This document shows, one piece after another, positions 1 to 9,155 of a stretch of DNA of 64,000 nucleotides. Where the stretch lies: the NCBI RefSeq assembly GCF_023630205.1, contig NZ_JALPRR010000001.1, positions 1,178,001 through 1,242,000 on the forward strand. The letters are read 5' to 3'. The stretch's first letter is position 1. Every line of letters starts with the position of its first letter. The stretch is from Pontibacter ruber. Its GTDB lineage: Bacteria; Bacteroidota; Bacteroidia; Cytophagales; Hymenobacteraceae. Below the pieces are notes generated by a model. It ran no database searches. It saw only the letters and a list, made by a program, of their open reading frames with translations, and was not told the DNA's origin. A program made the translations under genes and the position numbers.

Positions 1-49
1 GCTTAGCCAGTACGCAGCTGCCTAAGTATAAAGGATAGCTTCAAAGTAT

Positions 50-82
50 AAAAAAGGCCAGCCGTTCAGGTTGGCCTTTTTA
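50..82. terminator. Intrinsic terminator hairpin
   Basis: Stem GGCCAGCC / GGTTGGCC with loop gttca (one G.T pair), A-run on the left and T-run on the right, so it can work on both strands. It closes whatever gene lies left of the window. An AAGTATA copy abuts its left side. Confidence 0.75.
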
Positions 83-211
83 GTTTTTCATACTTGCTAA
101 AAGGCCAGCAGAAGCCACAGACAAAACAGCCAGGTATGCAACTATCCGGCGGCTATCGCAACTATTTACTCTTTTAGCCTTATAAATCAGAAGTATTAAC
201 CTGATATCACT

Positions 212-565
212 ATGGCTAAAAATAAAAAAGAGAGCAAGGGCAAAAAGAAAAGCCGCGTGCACAAAGACCTGGAAGGTTTTGAGATCAAAGTAAACCCGCA
301 GGGCGAAATTACCTCCAATTACAACATCGACCAGATCAACGAGTTCCTGAACCGCAACGTGGAAGACAAGAAACTGCTGAAGCGCGATGCTGCAGAGCGT
401 GCCAAACGGGAGGAAGAGGAAGAGTACCATATAGAGGAAAGCCAGGAGGTAGAAGAAACAGAAGAAGACTTTGTGCGCAACACCAGTTCTGTGTCGGATG
501 AAGAGAATGAGGAGGATTTGCCAAAGGCGCGCAAAAAGCGAAGCAAGGATGAGGAAGAGGAGTAG
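212..565 (+). CDS. Small highly charged hypothetical protein
   Basis: I do not recognise a named family. The 117-residue product has a lysine-rich start (MAKNKKESKGKKKSR), a short ordered-looking core (about residues 18-50, with GFEIKVNPQGEI then NIDQINEFLNRNV) and a long Glu/Asp-rich tail ending in a Lys/Arg patch and EEEE. No signal peptide or membrane segment. The core resembles small conserved Bacteroidota proteins of unknown function, and the charged tails suggest a nucleic-acid or protein-binding role, but that is inference. It lies 48 bases before the AIM24-like gene on the same strand and may share its transcript. The start is the first ATG after an A/T-rich leader with no clear Shine-Dalgarno. 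Confidence 0.75.
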   Translation: MAKNKKESKGKKKSRVHKDLEGFEIKVNPQGEITSNYNIDQINEFLNRNVEDKKLLKRDAAERAKREEEEEYHIEESQEVEETEEDFVRNTSSVSDEENEEDLPKARKKRSKDEEEE

Positions 566-613
566 CAAACTTTATATATTGCTACTATAAACAATCTTTT
601 ACATCGCACAACT

Positions 614-1381
614 ATGAGAAACTCCCACGAGATCGACTACAGAATTGTTGGCAACGACATCCAGATGCTAGAAATAGAGCTTGACCCCAACGAAACCGTT
701 ATCGCCGAAGCCGGCGCAATGGTATACATGGAAGAAGGCATCGACTTTCAGACCAAAATGGGTGATGGCTCCAACCCAAACCAGGGCTTTTTAGGAAAGC
801 TGGCTTCCGTGGGCAGCCGCCTGCTAACGGGCGAGTCGCTGTTTATGACGCACTTTACCCACCACGGGCATGGCAAAAGCCGTGTAGCTTTCTCGGCCCC
901 TTACCCGGGCACTATTCTGCCGGTTGATCTTCGGGAAGCACGCGGCAACAGCCTGATCGTGCAGAAAGATGCTTTCCTGGCGGCAGCACTGGGCACAAAA
1001 GTAGCACTGCATTTTAACCAGAAACTGGGTGCCGGATTTTTCGGGGGAGAAGGATTTATACTTCAGAAGCTCTCCGGCGACGGGTTGGCCTTTATACATG
1101 CCGGTGGCACCGTAATAGAGAAGCAGCTGAACAACGAAACCCTCCGCGTAGATACCGGCTGTGTGGTTGCCTTCGAGCCTGGTATAGATTTCAGCGTGCA
1201 GCGAGCCGGCGGGTTGAAGTCGATGATCTTCGGCGGGGAAGGCTTGTTCCTGGCTACCCTGCGTGGCACAGGCCGTGTATGGCTGCAGTCGATGCCGGTG
1301 AAGAAGCTTATCGAAGCCCTAATGCCTGCCGGTGCAAACGCCAACAAAGAAGGTGGCTTTATGAGCAGCTTCCTGGAATAG
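614..1381 (+). CDS. TIGR00266 / AIM24 family protein
   Basis: 255 residues with the glycine-rich beta-repeat pattern of the AIM24/TIGR00266 family: [12 protein letters not shown] near residue 33, [14 protein letters not shown] near 143, and [14 protein letters not shown] near 206. These duplicated beta-helix-like units are typical, as is the length. There is no signal peptide, so it is probably cytoplasmic. The biochemical role of bacterial members is not established. Tandem with the preceding small charged gene and closed by a strong hairpin at 1463-1499. Nothing unusual in the sequence. The family call is firm, the function open. Confidence 0.9.
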   Translation: MRNSHEIDYRIVGNDIQMLEIELDPNETVIAEAGAMVYMEEGIDFQTKMGDGSNPNQGFLGKLASVGSRLLTGESLFMTHFTHHGHGKSRVAFSAPYPGTILPVDLREARGNSLIVQKDAFLAAALGTKVALHFNQKLGAGFFGGEGFILQKLSGDGLAFIHAGGTVIEKQLNNETLRVDTGCVVAFEPGIDFSVQRAGGLKSMIFGGEGLFLATLRGTGRVWLQSMPVKKLIEALMPAGANANKEGGFMSSFLE

Positions 1382-1396
1382 AGGTCGCTTTGCTCC

Positions 1397-1428
1397 AATT
1401 ATGAATTAGAAATTAAAAATTATGAATG
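1397..1428. repeat. Quasi-periodic A/T word repeat
   Basis: Intergenic stretch built from sloppy repeats of AATTATGAATT / GAAATTAAAAATT words, between the AIM24 stop and its terminator. Same style as the word repeats at 3061, 23188, 33508, 33974 and 42255. Confidence 0.5.
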
Positions 1429-1462
1429 GGTTGTACTTCTAAAGTATAACTATAATAAAAAC

Positions 1463-1499
1463 TAAAAGCCCCGGCAATTTATACTTGCCGGGGTTTTTA
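1463..1499. terminator. Bidirectional terminator between convergent genes
   Basis: Stem aaaGCCCCGGCAA / TTGCCGGGGttttt with a TATACTT copy in the loop. It serves the AIM24 gene (+) and the GH3 gene (-), which converge here. Confidence 0.85.
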
Positions 1500-1532
1500 G
1501 TTTATGCTCTCTATTATTTCGGAACTCGGGAC

Positions 1533-3059
1533 TCAGATCCCCCGAACTCCATTCACCTCCATGATCTCCTCCAGGTACTCGCGGGAGTTGGAGAGGCGGG
1601 GCACTTTGTTTTGCCCACCCAGCTTGCCTTTGTGGCGCAGCCAGTTCATGAAGCTGTTCGGGGGCATGGCGTGCACAATCGGCTCCTGTAGGGCAATGTC
1701 TTTTTGGCGCTTGGCATCGTAATCAGAGTTGATCTCGCGCAGGGTCGTATCCAACACCTCCGTGAACCGCTGCAGGCTCGATGGCTCTTTCTCAAACTCG
1801 ATCAGCCACTCGTGTCCGCCTCGCTTGCCGCTCTCCATGTACACTGGAGCAGCCGTGAAGTTGGTGATGATGGCGCCCGTCGCATTGCAGGCTTTGGTAA
1901 TAGCTTCCTCTGCATTCTCAACGATCACTTCTTCGCCAAAAGCATTGATGAAGTGTTTTGTGCGGCCGGATATTTTAATGCGGTAGGGGTCAAGGGAAGT
2001 AAATTTCACGGTGTCGCCAATCTTGTAACGCCACAGACCGGCATTTGTCGAGATCACCAGTGCGTAGTTTTTGCCTAGCTCTACCTGGTCCAGAGTCAGC
2101 GTTTTCGGGTTCTCTTCCTCAAACTGATCCATCGGTATAAACTCGTAGTATACCCCATAGTCCAGCATCAGCAGCATCTCGTCTTCGGTGCCTGCCTGGT
2201 CCTGTATGCCAAAGAATCCTTCGGAAGCATTGTATACTTCCAGGTAATTCATTTTATCGGAAGGGATGATCTCCCGGAACAGTTGGCGGTAAGGACCAAA
2301 AGCCACGGCTCCGTGCGTGAACAGCTCCAGATTTGGCCATACTTCCAGAATGTTGCTTTTGCCCGTCACTTCCAGAATGCGCTTCAGCAGTACATAGGTC
2401 CAGGTGGGTACGCCACTCATACTTGTCACGTTCTCCTGTACCGTCAGCTCTACCATCTTTTCGATCTTCTCTTCCCAGTTGTCCATCAGGGCAACCTTCA
2501 GGGGTGGTGTACGCATGGCTTCTGCCCAGATCGGCAGGTTCTGCATGATCACAGCAGACACGTCTCCACAGGAAGTTTTGGTGTTAAACTCATTAGGCCG
2601 ATGACTGCCGCCAATAGACAAGCCTTTGCCTGTAAACAGTTTGGTTTCGGGGTAGAGGTTAACGTAGATGGAGAGCATGTCTTTGCCCCCTTTGTAATGG
2701 CATTCTTCCAGTGCCTCAGGGCTTACCGGAATATACTTGCTGCGGGCATTGGTTGTACCCGACGATTTGGCGAACCACTCGATCTTACTTGGCCAAAGCA
2801 GGTTCTGCTCGCCTTTCATCACCCGCTCGATGTATGGGTACAAACCTTCGTATGTGGAAACAGGCACCCGCTCCTGGAACTGCGCCATGGTGGTGATATC
2901 GGCATAGCCATACTTCCTGCCCCACTCCGTGTTTTTAGCTGTGCTGATCAGGTTCTGAAACAGCTCGGCCTGCACCTCATGCGGGTACTTGCGAAACAGA
3001 TCAATATCATGGATCCGCTTCTTCATGACCCACGTCACGATTGAATTAATAATCTCCAC
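1533..3059 (-). CDS. GH3 auxin-responsive promoter family protein
   Basis: 508 residues of the GH3 acyl-adenylate-forming fold. Visible nucleotide-binding motifs are SSGTT at 99-103 (motif I), YNASEG at 276-281 (motif II) and WRYKIGD at 343-349 (motif III), in family order. In plants these enzymes join amino acids to acyl hormones; the substrate of bacterial members is unknown, so amide- or ester-forming ligase is the most that can be said. A GTG start (VEIINSIVTW) is chosen because homologues begin at this point and no upstream ATG is in frame before the repeat. It reads in the same direction as lptB, from which it is separated by a four-helix-bundle gene and its inverted repeats. Confidence 0.88.
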   Translation of the reverse strand: MEIINSIVTWVMKKRIHDIDLFRKYPHEVQAELFQNLISTAKNTEWGRKYGYADITTMAQFQERVPVSTYEGLYPYIERVMKGEQNLLWPSKIEWFAKSSGTTNARSKYIPVSPEALEECHYKGGKDMLSIYVNLYPETKLFTGKGLSIGGSHRPNEFNTKTSCGDVSAVIMQNLPIWAEAMRTPPLKVALMDNWEEKIEKMVELTVQENVTSMSGVPTWTYVLLKRILEVTGKSNILEVWPNLELFTHGAVAFGPYRQLFREIIPSDKMNYLEVYNASEGFFGIQDQAGTEDEMLLMLDYGVYYEFIPMDQFEEENPKTLTLDQVELGKNYALVISTNAGLWRYKIGDTVKFTSLDPYRIKISGRTKHFINAFGEEVIVENAEEAITKACNATGAIITNFTAAPVYMESGKRGGHEWLIEFEKEPSSLQRFTEVLDTTLREINSDYDAKRQKDIALQEPIVHAMPPNSFMNWLRHKGKLGGQNKVPRLSNSREYLEEIMEVNGVRGI

Positions 3060-3072
3060 TCTTGCAGTTAAC

Positions 3073-3556
3073 AGTTAACAATAAACAGTAAACAGATTTT
3101 TTGCCTACTTTCCGGCGTTTTTAGAGCTGATCCTTGTAGACTTCAATATAGAAAATAAAATCTTACTGAGTTCATCGGCATCTACTAACATACTTTCGGC
3201 AATAGGTGCCTCCAGGTAACCAGTATCTTTCAATAAACTTAGCCAATATTTTGTTTCCAAACTCTCTTTATAGGCTAATGAAATTTTTGATGAGAAATCC
3301 GCAACAGAGATTCCTCCATTTGCTTCTGCCACATTAGCTCCAATAGAGGTACCACTACGTAAAAGTTGCTTCGATAGTGTAAATTCTCTTTTTCCTGTAC
3401 TCAGATGCTGATGTGCCTTTACGATCCTAATAGCAAAAGCATAACATTTTTTATAAAGATTGTTGCTGTCCATACCAAATCTTGATAAGCTATACCTATC
3501 GGAACAGACAGCATAAAGTTGTGCAATTGATTACTGTTTACTGATAAATGCTAACT
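3073..3556 (-). mobile_element. Candidate IR-flanked four-helix-bundle element, copy 1
   Basis: Imperfect 23-base inverted repeats (19/23 matches) at 3073-3095 and 3534-3556 enclose one four-helix-bundle gene. The left arm is part of a quasi-periodic word tract (TTAACAG, TAAACAG) from 3065. The unit, 484 bases, sits between lptB and the GH3 gene. Mobility is inferred from structure and from the similar unit at 33508-34009; no transposase is present and no target duplication was confirmed. Confidence 0.45.
3105..3473 (-). CDS. Four helix bundle protein (S23/IVS family)
   Basis: 122 residues of the four-helix-bundle family first known from intervening sequences of 23S rRNA genes and also related to Avd of diversity-generating retroelements. 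The diagnostic centre is LLRSGTSIGANVAEANG (about residues 38-54), followed by the alpha-helical FSSKISLAYKESLETKYWLSLL. Molecular function is not established; basic surfaces suggest nucleic-acid binding. Codon use is A/T-rich compared with the flanking lptB and GH3 genes, and the gene is bounded by inverted repeats, both suggesting acquisition. An ATG at 3471-3473 gives the usual family length. A broken paralogue lies at 33542-33940. Confidence 0.9.
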   Translation of the reverse strand: MDSNNLYKKCYAFAIRIVKAHQHLSTGKREFTLSKQLLRSGTSIGANVAEANGGISVADFSSKISLAYKESLETKYWLSLLKDTGYLEAPIAESMLVDADELSKILFSILKSTRISSKNAGK

Positions 3557-3558
3557 GA

Positions 3559-4290
3559 TCAGATTTTCCGCTTCAGCTCGAAGTGCTTGCCCAGGTATAC
3601 GCGGCGTACTTGTTCGTCGGCGGCCAGTTCTTCGGCAGTACCAGCTTTCAGGATCTTGCCTTCGAAAAGCAGATAGGCGCGGTCGGTAATGGAAAGGGTT
3701 TCGTTTACGTTGTGGTCGGTAATAAGGATGCCAATGTTTTTATTTTTAAGCTTGGCAACTATACTTTGGATCTCCTCTACCGCAATGGGGTCTACGCCGG
3801 CAAAAGGCTCATCCAGCAGAACGAATTTAGGGTCTACAGCCAGTGCGCGGGCAATTTCCGTACGCCGGCGCTCGCCACCGGAAAGTACGATGCCTTTGTT
3901 TTTGCGCACGTGCGTTAATGAAAACTCCTCCAGAAGCTCTTCCACCTTGTCGTGCTGTTCCTGCTTGGTCTTATCCGTCATTTCCAGCACGGCCATAATG
4001 TTTTCTTCCACCGTCAGTTGGCGGAACACAGAAGCTTCCTGCGCCAGGTAACCCACTCCCCGCTTGGCTCGCTGGTACATAGGCAGGTCTGTAATGTCTT
4101 CCGAATCGAGGTAGATATGGCCACTGTTGGGCTTTACAAGCCCAACAATCATGTAGAAAGAAGTAGTTTTACCCGCACCATTCGGCCCCAGCAACCCCAC
4201 AATTTCTCCCTGGTTCACTTCCACGCTCACGTCATTCACTACGGTGCGCGATTTATATTTCTTGAATAAATGTTCTGCTCGAAGTTTCAT
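3559..4290 (-). CDS. lptB: LPS export ABC transporter ATP-binding protein LptB
   Basis: ATPase of the LptBFGC machine that extracts lipopolysaccharide from the inner membrane and pushes it towards the outer membrane. The 243-residue product shows Walker [10 protein letters not shown] at 35-43, signature LSGGE at 136-140 followed by RRR, and Walker B LLDEP at 158-162 with FAGVDP, the LptB form. The start at 4288-4290 ([12 protein letters not shown]) is preferred over an in-frame ATG 12 codons upstream because family members begin here. The partner lptC lies about 9 kb away at 12984-13523; lptFG and lptD are not in the window. Divergent from the GH25 gene. Confidence 0.95.
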   Translation of the reverse strand: MKLRAEHLFKKYKSRTVVNDVSVEVNQGEIVGLLGPNGAGKTTSFYMIVGLVKPNSGHIYLDSEDITDLPMYQRAKRGVGYLAQEASVFRQLTVEENIMAVLEMTDKTKQEQHDKVEELLEEFSLTHVRKNKGIVLSGGERRRTEIARALAVDPKFVLLDEPFAGVDPIAVEEIQSIVAKLKNKNIGILITDHNVNETLSITDRAYLLFEGKILKAGTAEELAADEQVRRVYLGKHFELKRKI

Positions 4291-4506
4291 TGGGTTAAAG
4301 TTACATAATATAGATGCGCCCTGCAAAGTATGGAACCATCTGGTACCTTCTTGCCTTTAATGTGCTACAAGATTACGTAACTGCTTCTGAATATTAGCTT
4401 TGCCATATTTTAATTATAAAAACATTTATTAGGAAAGTTGTAACATCCACTTGTTTTTATCTCGTTCAATTAATAGTTTGTAATACCAATTCAATTCCCC
4501 CTTTAC

Positions 4507-5325
4507 ATGGTAGTAAATTTACTCGTTTCTGCTTTTCATAAACTGGCATATAGTGGCCTGATACTTTATGTTGGAGTAGCAGGTTTGTTTGCCGAAGCTT
4601 CTTCTGAGAACACCAAAAATGGAAACAAAACAGCTGCTGCCACTGCAACTACGCTCAGCCCCTCCAGCTTAAAGGGCATTGACGTGTCTAAGTGGCAGAA
4701 AGAGGTAGACTGGCCACTGGTAAAAGAGGCCGATGTAACCTTTGCCTTTGTAAAGGCAACACAGGACGACTACAGACTAGACCCATACTTTACACGGAAC
4801 TGGGAGGAAACAAAGCGTGTAGGTATCAAGCGCGGAGCCTATCACTTTTTTATTCCTGCAGCCCCTATACAAGGCCAGATCGATATCTTTAAAAGTAATG
4901 TACGGCTGGAGCCCGGCGACCTTCCTCCGGTGCTGGATGTAGAAGTGATCAACAAAGGTGTAAGTGCTGACGAGATGCGCCGCAACATCCGTATCTGGCT
5001 GGAGGCTATCACAGAACATTATGGCGTAAAGCCCATCATCTATACGAACCAGGGCTATTACCGCCGCTGGCTGCAGGGCCACTTCCAGGATTATCATTTC
5101 TGGATTGCCCGTTACAACACCGTGGAGCCTGAAATACACCAGACAGACAAATGGCTTTTCTGGCAGTATTCTGACCGTGGCAAAATACCGGGAATAACAG
5201 CGGCTGTAGACATGAACTTCTTTGCCGGCGACTGGGATACGCTGCACGAGCTTTGCCTGCCAGAGATTACCGCTTCTGACGATACAGCACTGCCATGGCA
5301 GGAGCAAATGCCACCGTTGCAGTAG
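4507..5325 (+). CDS. Glycoside hydrolase family 25 (lysozyme-like) protein
   Basis: 272 residues. After a hydrophobic N-terminal segment (about 9-30, signal peptide or anchor) and a Thr/Ala/Ser-rich linker comes a complete GH25 domain: GIDVSKWQ at 57-64, FAFVKATQ at 80-86, GAYHFF near 110, and LDVEV at 143-147, which carries the acidic catalytic pair, then IIYTNQGYY and FWQYSD. Such enzymes cut the MurNAc-GlcNAc bond of peptidoglycan, so a periplasmic wall-remodelling role is likely. The gene stands alone, divergent from lptB, and shares a bidirectional terminator with recJ. Confidence 0.93.
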   Translation: MVVNLLVSAFHKLAYSGLILYVGVAGLFAEASSENTKNGNKTAAATATTLSPSSLKGIDVSKWQKEVDWPLVKEADVTFAFVKATQDDYRLDPYFTRNWEETKRVGIKRGAYHFFIPAAPIQGQIDIFKSNVRLEPGDLPPVLDVEVINKGVSADEMRRNIRIWLEAITEHYGVKPIIYTNQGYYRRWLQGHFQDYHFWIARYNTVEPEIHQTDKWLFWQYSDRGKIPGITAAVDMNFFAGDWDTLHELCLPEITASDDTALPWQEQMPPLQ

Positions 5326-5346
5326 AACCAAACATACTTTATAAAC

Positions 5347-5377
5347 AAGAAAGGCTCCCGTTAAAGGAGCCTTTCTT
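5347..5377. terminator. Bidirectional terminator (GH25 / recJ)
   Basis: Perfect 12-base stem AAGAAAGGCTCC / GGAGCCTTTCTT between two convergent genes; the right arm reaches the recJ stop codon. Confidence 0.85.
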
Positions 5378-7083
5378 TATTTTATCCGGATGTCTTTGAT
5401 CCGCAACTGCAGTGTGATCACGCCCCGGTATACGTTTTCTTCTATCGTATAACACACGTCAAACGGAATGCCTTTGGATATGGTGTTATAATAGTCGCTC
5501 AGGCCAAAACCGATCGCATCAATGCTATAGTAACCGTCTTGCGTAAGGCGAAGCTTCAGGTGAGAATCTCCTACCACCCGCACAGAACCGGTGTCGTACA
5601 CGCACTCTGAAACAAACACGGGCCGCATATTACCCGGGCCAAATGGCTCCATCTGCCGCACAATGTTATAGAAATTGCGCGTAATCTGGTTCAGGTTTAT
5701 TTTCCCGTCAATTTCAATCTGCGGTACTTTCTGCTCGTTGGTGATGGTGCTGGAAACAAACTGCTCAAAGCGCTCCCGGAAGGCAGGGACGTTTTCTACG
5801 GGAAGCGTAAGGCCGGCAGCATACATATGGCCCCCAAACTGATCGAGCAGGTCGGAGCAGCTTTCGATGGCGCTGTGCACGTTAAAGCCGTGTACCGAGC
5901 GTGCCGAGCCTGATGCTTTGCCATTGGAGTGTGTCAGAATGATGGTAGGCCGGTAGTATTTCTCGATGCAGCGGGATGCTACAATACCGATCACCCCTTT
6001 ATGCCAGCTTTCCTTATAAAGTACCGTTGAGTTAGCGCCACGCACGAATTCGTCTTCTTCGATCATCTGCAACGCCTCTTTGGTAATGTTGCTGTCTTTG
6101 TCGCGGCGTTCCTTGTTCGATTCGTTGATGATGTCGGCAACCTGAAAGGCTTCTTCCTTTGTCTGGGCAAGCAGCATCCGAACAGAACGCTTGGCATCTC
6201 CCATACGTCCGGCCGCATTGATGCGTGGCGCAAAACCAAACACGATGCTGGTGATATCCATATCCCCTTTGAGGCCGGCAAGCTCTTTCAGGGCATCCAG
6301 GCCCGGGCGCATGGGTTGCGGACCGTTCAGGTGCAGCAAACCATAGTGTGCCAGAATGCGGTTCTCGCCTGTGATAGGCACAATATCGGAAGCTATACTT
6401 ATTACCAGCAGGTCGAGCAGCTTATAGGCTTCTTCCTGAGGGATTCCCTGCTGCATACAAAAGGCCTGGATCAGTTTAAAGCCGACGCCGCAGCCGGAGA
6501 GCTCTTTGTATGGATAAGGGCAATCTATACGCTTCGGGTCGAGTACTGCTACCGCCTGAGGAACATCTTCATCGGGAAGGTGGTGGTCGCAGATGATAAA
6601 ATCTATACCTAAACGGGAGGCATAGGCTACCTTATCCGCTGATTTGATGCCACAGTCGAGGCTTATGATAAGGCTGAACCCGTGCTCGGCAGCATAGTCT
6701 ATACCTTGTGTTGAAACGCCGTAGCCTTCCTTGTACCTGTCGGGGATGTAGTACTCAATCTGGTGAGTGTACTGGCGAAGGAAACTATACATGAGCGCTA
6801 CCGAAGTGGTACCATCCACGTCATAATCGCCATATACCAGTATTTTTTCTGATTTGTGCAGTGCTTCGCTTAGCCGATCTACTGCCCTGTCCATGTCCTT
6901 CATCAGGAAGGGATCGTGCAAAGCGCTTAGCAAGGGACGGAAGAATGCTTTGGCTTCCTCGTAGGTACAAATGGAGCGCTGGCACAAAATGCTGGCCAGT
7001 GTCGGGCTTATTTTAAGGCTTTCGGCTAAACCATTGATCACCTCCGGCGATGCCTCTTCATTGTATACCCACCGTTTCTCCAT
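5377..7083 (-). CDS. recJ: Single-stranded-DNA-specific exonuclease RecJ
   Basis: 5'-3' exonuclease for single-stranded DNA in recombination and mismatch repair. The 568-residue protein has the DHH phosphoesterase core: GDYDVDG at 85-91 (motif I), SLDCGI near 141 and DHHLP at 166-170, then the DHHA1 part with RINAAGRMG and GSARS, and the C-terminal OB-like domain. All metal-binding aspartate and histidine motifs are present. The start MEKRWVYNEE (7081-7083) fits homologues; a longer in-frame reading from 7158 would add 25 residues with no family similarity. Transcribed alone and convergent with the GH25 gene. Confidence 0.95.
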   Translation of the reverse strand: MEKRWVYNEEASPEVINGLAESLKISPTLASILCQRSICTYEEAKAFFRPLLSALHDPFLMKDMDRAVDRLSEALHKSEKILVYGDYDVDGTTSVALMYSFLRQYTHQIEYYIPDRYKEGYGVSTQGIDYAAEHGFSLIISLDCGIKSADKVAYASRLGIDFIICDHHLPDEDVPQAVAVLDPKRIDCPYPYKELSGCGVGFKLIQAFCMQQGIPQEEAYKLLDLLVISIASDIVPITGENRILAHYGLLHLNGPQPMRPGLDALKELAGLKGDMDITSIVFGFAPRINAAGRMGDAKRSVRMLLAQTKEEAFQVADIINESNKERRDKDSNITKEALQMIEEDEFVRGANSTVLYKESWHKGVIGIVASRCIEKYYRPTIILTHSNGKASGSARSVHGFNVHSAIESCSDLLDQFGGHMYAAGLTLPVENVPAFRERFEQFVSSTITNEQKVPQIEIDGKINLNQITRNFYNIVRQMEPFGPGNMRPVFVSECVYDTGSVRVVGDSHLKLRLTQDGYYSIDAIGFGLSDYYNTISKGIPFDVCYTIEENVYRGVITLQLRIKDIRIK

Positions 7084-7187
7084 ATGCGCTACTACAAGTA
7101 CTGTTAACTGATTGCAAAGGTAGCTAAATTCTCTAGGACTTCTGCCCAGACCACACACCCAGCCTTAGACGTTCCTCTAAAATTTTA

Positions 7188-7195
7188 TACTTTTG
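7188..7195 (+). promoter_or_regulatory. Bacteroidota -7 promoter element
   Basis: TACTTTTG matches the TAnnTTTG consensus of the primary Bacteroidota sigma factor, 22 bases before the ATG of the 37-residue gene. It overlaps a TATACTT heptamer. No clear -33 TTTG was found. Confidence 0.45.
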
Positions 7196-7217
7196 TACCA
7201 GCATAACAGGAATAAGC

Positions 7218-7331
7218 ATGAAACGATTCAGAGAGTTTTATGAGAAATGGAAAGATTATTCGCTGGACATGGTGATGTATGGTTTCTTCATCTTGTTCCT
7301 GCTCATTCTCTTCATCTTCTTTGGCGACTAG
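7218..7331 (+). CDS. Small single-pass membrane protein, 37 residues
   Basis: The frame from ATG at 7218 to TAG at 7329-7331 encodes an amphipathic charged start (MKRFREFYEKWKDYSLD), then one hydrophobic helix (about residues 18-35, GFFILFLLILFIFFG) and a terminal Asp. It is preceded by a TAnnTTTG box and a purine-rich AACAGGAATAAGC leader, and it fills the gap between recJ and the TPR gene, so it is likely expressed. Short basic-plus-one-helix proteins of this kind are often accessory subunits of membrane complexes, but no partner is evident. The function is unknown. It would be missed by length filters. Confidence 0.65.
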   Translation: MKRFREFYEKWKDYSLDMVMYGFFILFLLILFIFFGD

Positions 7332-7337
7332 CGCCAA

Positions 7338-9155
7338 TTAATTAGCCACATCGCCGCGCAGCTTCCGGAAGCGTTTGCGTGCCTCTGCTACATAAATGCT
7401 GCCCTGATGCTTTACCAGCAGCTCGTTGTATAGTTGCTGGGCTTTCTGGGTGTCTTTCAGGTTCTCCTCGTAAATAAAGGCCATTTTGTACAGGGCATCG
7501 TCGCTCAGGATGTCTACCTGCGGGTTGCCTACGATTTTCTCCAGGCTAGCTACAGCTTGCTGAAAATCACCGGTGCGCTCGTAAATGCTGGCTTTCTGGA
7601 AATATATCTCGTCTGTAAGGCTGTGGCCCGGGTATTTCTGCAGCATGCCATCCAGCTTCTTCTGTGCCTCCTCTAGCTTGTTCTGGAAGATCAGCAGGTC
7701 GATGGCGGCATACTCTTTCATAGCTGTTGTAGAGGTATCCAGCCCGGTGTTATCGGTGATCAGCAGACTCAGGTCCATGGCATCGTTGGCGATCTCGCGA
7801 CTGGTAGCCAGCTTCAGGATATCCAGGTGCGCCTGTGCCAGCTCAAAATCACCTTTGTAATAATTAAGCCGTGCATTACGCAGCTTGGCCTCATGCCCAA
7901 TGGGTGTCTCTTTATGCGATTTCTCCACCTGCGAGTACAGCAGCGTCGACTCCCAGGGCTCTCCTTTCAACAGGTAAATATCTCCGAGCGTCAGTTTGCT
8001 TTCCGCCACCATATCCGGGTTAGCCCGCGGCATGTTGATAGCTTCCTGCAGCAGGGCAATAGCTTTATCTTTTTCATCCAGGTGGAAGGCATACAGATCC
8101 GCCATGTGCTGCAGTGCTTCTACCGTTTGCGGGGTACGTCCTACTTCTTTCAGCAGGGCATCGTAGTCAGCTATCAGCGCGCGTATCTTTGCCAGGTCCA
8201 CCGGAAACGTATTCTCTACCTGTTCCTCGCGGGCATTGATCAGCCGCTGGCGGGCCAGCAGGTAGTAAGGCCCTCCCGGGTATTCTTTTACCATGTATTC
8301 GAAAGCTTCGATAGCGCCCTGGTAGTCTTTGTTCTTAGCGCTGATGGCGCCTAGCTCCATGACGCGGGTGCCCCCGCTGCGCGTCCGCTTGTCTACAGAG
8401 CGGGCCTGCATCAAAGCACTGTAAAAGTCGCGCCGCTGTATGTATAGCCAGATCAGCAACTCGTTAAAAGAAAGGTTGTCCGGCTGCTGCTGCACGCGCA
8501 CGATCAGCTCTTTCTCCAGCGCATCAAAGGCTTTCTCGTCACGAAGGCTGTTCTGAAGCATGTTCTGCACGTATGGGAGTTCCTGCTCGTTTTCCTGCAG
8601 CAGGTTCAGGGCCTCTCCTACCAGGCTCTCGTTCTTCTGCCGGTAAGTATAAAGAGCAATGAGCGGGCGGTTAAACTCGTACGGATTTTTGCTCAGCGCA
8701 CGTCCGCGCAGGTAGGTTTTTTCAGCGTAATCGAAAAGCTCGTTCTGAATAAAGGCACTGGCGACAGCCACCGTTTGGTCGGCTGTCATTTGCGAAATGA
8801 TCTTGTCGAAGTGCTTTTCGGCAGCTGCCTTATCGCCTGCCGCATCATATACTATACCCAGATCAATGGCATAGTTAGAAATGTCCGGATTGCGTTTGAT
8901 GGTTTTCTTTACCAGCTTTTCAGCCTCTTTGTAGTTGCGCTGGGCCAGCAGCGTCTTCAGGTAATCGGGGTATACCACAGCAAATAATCGTGGCTCGTCT
9001 ATGAGCTTGCTGTAAATGCCTTCTGCTTTCTGGTAGTCGCCTTTCATCAGGTACTCCCGCGCCAGCTCCAGTTCCTGGTTCTGCGCCATGGCCACAGGAG
9101 CGGCTACCAAAAGCAGCAGCGTCAATACAAAAGAGAAGAGGAGTTTTGCCGGCAT
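7338..9155 (-). CDS. Secreted tetratricopeptide repeat protein
   Basis: 605 residues with a signal peptide (MPAKLLFSFVLTLLLLVAAPVAMAQ, cleavage likely after the second AQ-type site near residue 25) followed almost entirely by TPR-like helical pairs, for example LARQRLINAREE, ADLYAFHLDEKDKAIALLQEAI, LGDIYLLKGEPWESTLLY and a last block ALYKMAFIYEENLKDTQKAQQLYNELL. It is predicted to be periplasmic and to act as a protein-protein scaffold. It is the last gene of the minus-strand envelope group that contains the PpiD-like and CorC-like genes, but a terminator at 9245-9290 separates it from the former. Partner unknown. Confidence 0.85.
   Translation of the reverse strand: MPAKLLFSFVLTLLLLVAAPVAMAQNQELELAREYLMKGDYQKAEGIYSKLIDEPRLFAVVYPDYLKTLLAQRNYKEAEKLVKKTIKRNPDISNYAIDLGIVYDAAGDKAAAEKHFDKIISQMTADQTVAVASAFIQNELFDYAEKTYLRGRALSKNPYEFNRPLIALYTYRQKNESLVGEALNLLQENEQELPYVQNMLQNSLRDEKAFDALEKELIVRVQQQPDNLSFNELLIWLYIQRRDFYSALMQARSVDKRTRSGGTRVMELGAISAKNKDYQGAIEAFEYMVKEYPGGPYYLLARQRLINAREEQVENTFPVDLAKIRALIADYDALLKEVGRTPQTVEALQHMADLYAFHLDEKDKAIALLQEAINMPRANPDMVAESKLTLGDIYLLKGEPWESTLLYSQVEKSHKETPIGHEAKLRNARLNYYKGDFELAQAHLDILKLATSREIANDAMDLSLLITDNTGLDTSTTAMKEYAAIDLLIFQNKLEEAQKKLDGMLQKYPGHSLTDEIYFQKASIYERTGDFQQAVASLEKIVGNPQVDILSDDALYKMAFIYEENLKDTQKAQQLYNELLVKHQGSIYVAEARKRFRKLRGDVAN

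Noticed and set aside
80..568. A 162-codon minus-strand hydrophobic frame opposite the acidic small protein
   Set aside because: The antisense of Glu/Lys codons gives Leu/Phe/Ser. No family features; the plus-strand gene is the better reading.
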